Below are positions 5,358 through 5,899 of a stretch of 5,899 bases of DNA, piece by piece. Position 1 is the stretch's first letter. Each line of letters opens with the position of its first letter. Position numbers and translations under genes: made by a program. The stretch is taken from assembly GCA_002291495.1 (NCBI GenBank), contig DBAE01000075.1, positions 11,678 to 17,576 on the forward strand. The letters run 5' to 3'. The notes under the pieces are model-generated. The model made no database searches. It was given only the letters and a program-made list of their open reading frames with translations, and was not told where the DNA came from. This stretch comes from Bacteriovoracaceae bacterium UBA1018 (lineage in GTDB: Bacteria; Bdellovibrionota; UBA1018).

Positions 5358-5897
5358 TTATTTCAATTTAGCTTCGATTTCGCCAAGGAGCTTCTTCAAA
5401 GCAACTGCATACACAGCAAGTTTTTCAGTGCCTTCGCCGATTTTCCACTTAAAGCCAGGAATATTTACCGATTTAGAGTCTACAGAGTAGGTAAACGGTT
5501 TTGGTTCCATAGACTTTGGAGCAGGAGGTTTCTTAGCAGCAGCTGCTGCATTCACTTCCTGAGCCGTGATCGTCAGTACTTCTTCTTTGTCTGCAGCTTC
5601 AGCAATCATTGCCAAGTGCTGAGCAGGTGCTGCATTAAGAAGTTGTCTCAAAAGAGAGCGGTTTTTGATGCCTCTTCTCATGAGATCGACTTTGGTTTCG
5701 TGCGGAAGTTTGGTGAAACCAATGCACTCAGTAATACGTGATTTTGGCTTTCCAAATGCTTTAGCGATTGCTTCATGGCTTGTGTAAGCTTGCGCTTCAA
5801 GAAGTGAGACGTAGCCTTCGCCTTCTTCAATCGGATGCAAGTCCACACGGTCCAAGTTTTCACGAAGTGCGATCTCGTGAGTTTGTTTGTCATTAGT
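5358..5897 (-). CDS. parB: ParB/Spo0J-family partition protein, C-terminal 179 residues (5' end outside window)
   Basis: ParB proteins are CTP-dependent DNA clamps that load at parS sites and act with the ATPase ParA to segregate chromosomes or plasmids. The frame is open to the right window edge, and its first visible residues (TNDKQTHEIALRENLDRVDL, then HPIEE) match the end of the ParB N-terminal CTP-binding domain, with the typical E-N-L-x-R-x-D-L-x-P-I-E-E stretch. A helix-turn-helix follows at visible residues 39-65 (S-H-E-A-I-A-K-A-F-G-K-P-K-S-R-I), ending in K-L-P. The usual G-H-A-R-A-L-L region is replaced by G-I-K-N-R-S-L-L-R-Q-L-L (76-87). An Ala/Pro/Lys linker (116-134) leads to a short C-terminal part, PGFKWKIGEGTEK plus an amphipathic helix, unlike the standard dimerisation domain. 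The TTG at 5855 is an internal codon, not the start. ParB genes normally follow parA, which would lie beyond the right edge. Whether it belongs to the chromosome or a plasmid cannot be told here. Confidence 0.92.
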   Translation of the reverse strand, partial: TNDKQTHEIALRENLDRVDLHPIEEGEGYVSLLEAQAYTSHEAIAKAFGKPKSRITECIGFTKLPHETKVDLMRRGIKNRSLLRQLLNAAPAQHLAMIAEAADKEEVLTITAQEVNAAAAAKKPPAPKSMEPKPFTYSVDSKSVNIPGFKWKIGEGTEKLAVYAVALKKLLGEIEAKLK

Positions 5898-5899
5898 AT

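Noticed and set aside
5536..5549. 14-bp perfect palindrome GCAGCAGCTGCTGC in parB, considered as a parS-like site
   Set aside because: It encodes the alanine run of the linker, and alternating GCA/GCT alanine codons produce such a palindrome easily. It does not match the parS consensus.
5233..5741. Plus-strand frames of 85 and 133 codons opposite parB
   Set aside because: They are antisense to a clear ParB coding sequence and run through the terminator, and their composition (many Phe, Ser, Cys) is typical of reverse-frame artefacts.
5678..5893. 71-codon minus-strand frame starting with ATG at 5893
   Set aside because: It is in a different frame from the ParB sequence, which continues in its own frame to the window edge with conserved residues. 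The ATG frame lacks any family pattern.
1..5899. CRISPR arrays, insertion sequences, integrases, toxin-antitoxin pairs, tRNA and rRNA genes
   Set aside because: I looked for regularly spaced repeats, transposase frames, terminal inverted repeats and tRNA cloverleaf signatures on both strands and saw none that hold up.

Overview
The window looks like ordinary bacterial chromosome, or a large replicon, with moderate G+C and densely packed genes. It probably comes from a Gram-negative bacterium. One protein has a convincing long Sec-type signal peptide followed by a large exported and membrane region. The partition-protein gene, the GNAT enzyme and the giant membrane protein of unknown function would fit a Bdellovibrio-like or other deltaproteobacterial-type genome. 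That placement is an impression from protein style, not a demonstrated assignment.

Layout from left to right. (1) Positions 1-254, minus strand: the 5' part of a small gene whose product resembles a RAMA-type domain; its 3' end lies outside the window. (2) An 87-bp divergent intergenic region (255-341) holds a TATATT -10-like element and a nested palindrome that could be an operator. (3) Positions 342-1394, plus strand: a 350-residue GNAT-family N-acetyltransferase with a second, degenerate-looking domain behind the catalytic one. (4) Positions 1391-4981, minus strand: an 1196-residue exported or membrane protein of unknown function. It converges on the acetyltransferase gene and overlaps it by 4 bp, both stop codons lying in a single TTAA. 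A strong hairpin inside the 3' end of the acetyltransferase gene may serve as the terminator of the large gene. (5) Positions 4982-5357: a 376-bp stretch without a gene. It holds the leader of the large gene (overlapping hairpins, weak promoter), an A+T-rich segment with one near-consensus DnaA box, a long-loop inverted repeat and, at its right end, a strong bidirectional intrinsic terminator. (6) Positions 5358-5897, minus strand: the C-terminal 179 codons of a ParB/Spo0J-family partition protein, cut at the window edge.

The genes do not form one operon. The parB gene ends at its own terminator before the large gene begins. The large gene is transcribed alone towards the acetyltransferase gene, and the acetyltransferase and RAMA-like genes diverge from a shared promoter region. 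A parB gene suggests the segment could lie near a replication origin or a parABS locus, but parA, parS and oriC are not visible. The best candidates for something undescribed are the 1196-residue membrane protein, which carries an A_AAA_AAG slippery heptamer in the correct frame and a GAAA-capped hairpin in its message, and the tail-to-tail overlap with its embedded hairpin. No defence system, mobile element or CRISPR array is evident.
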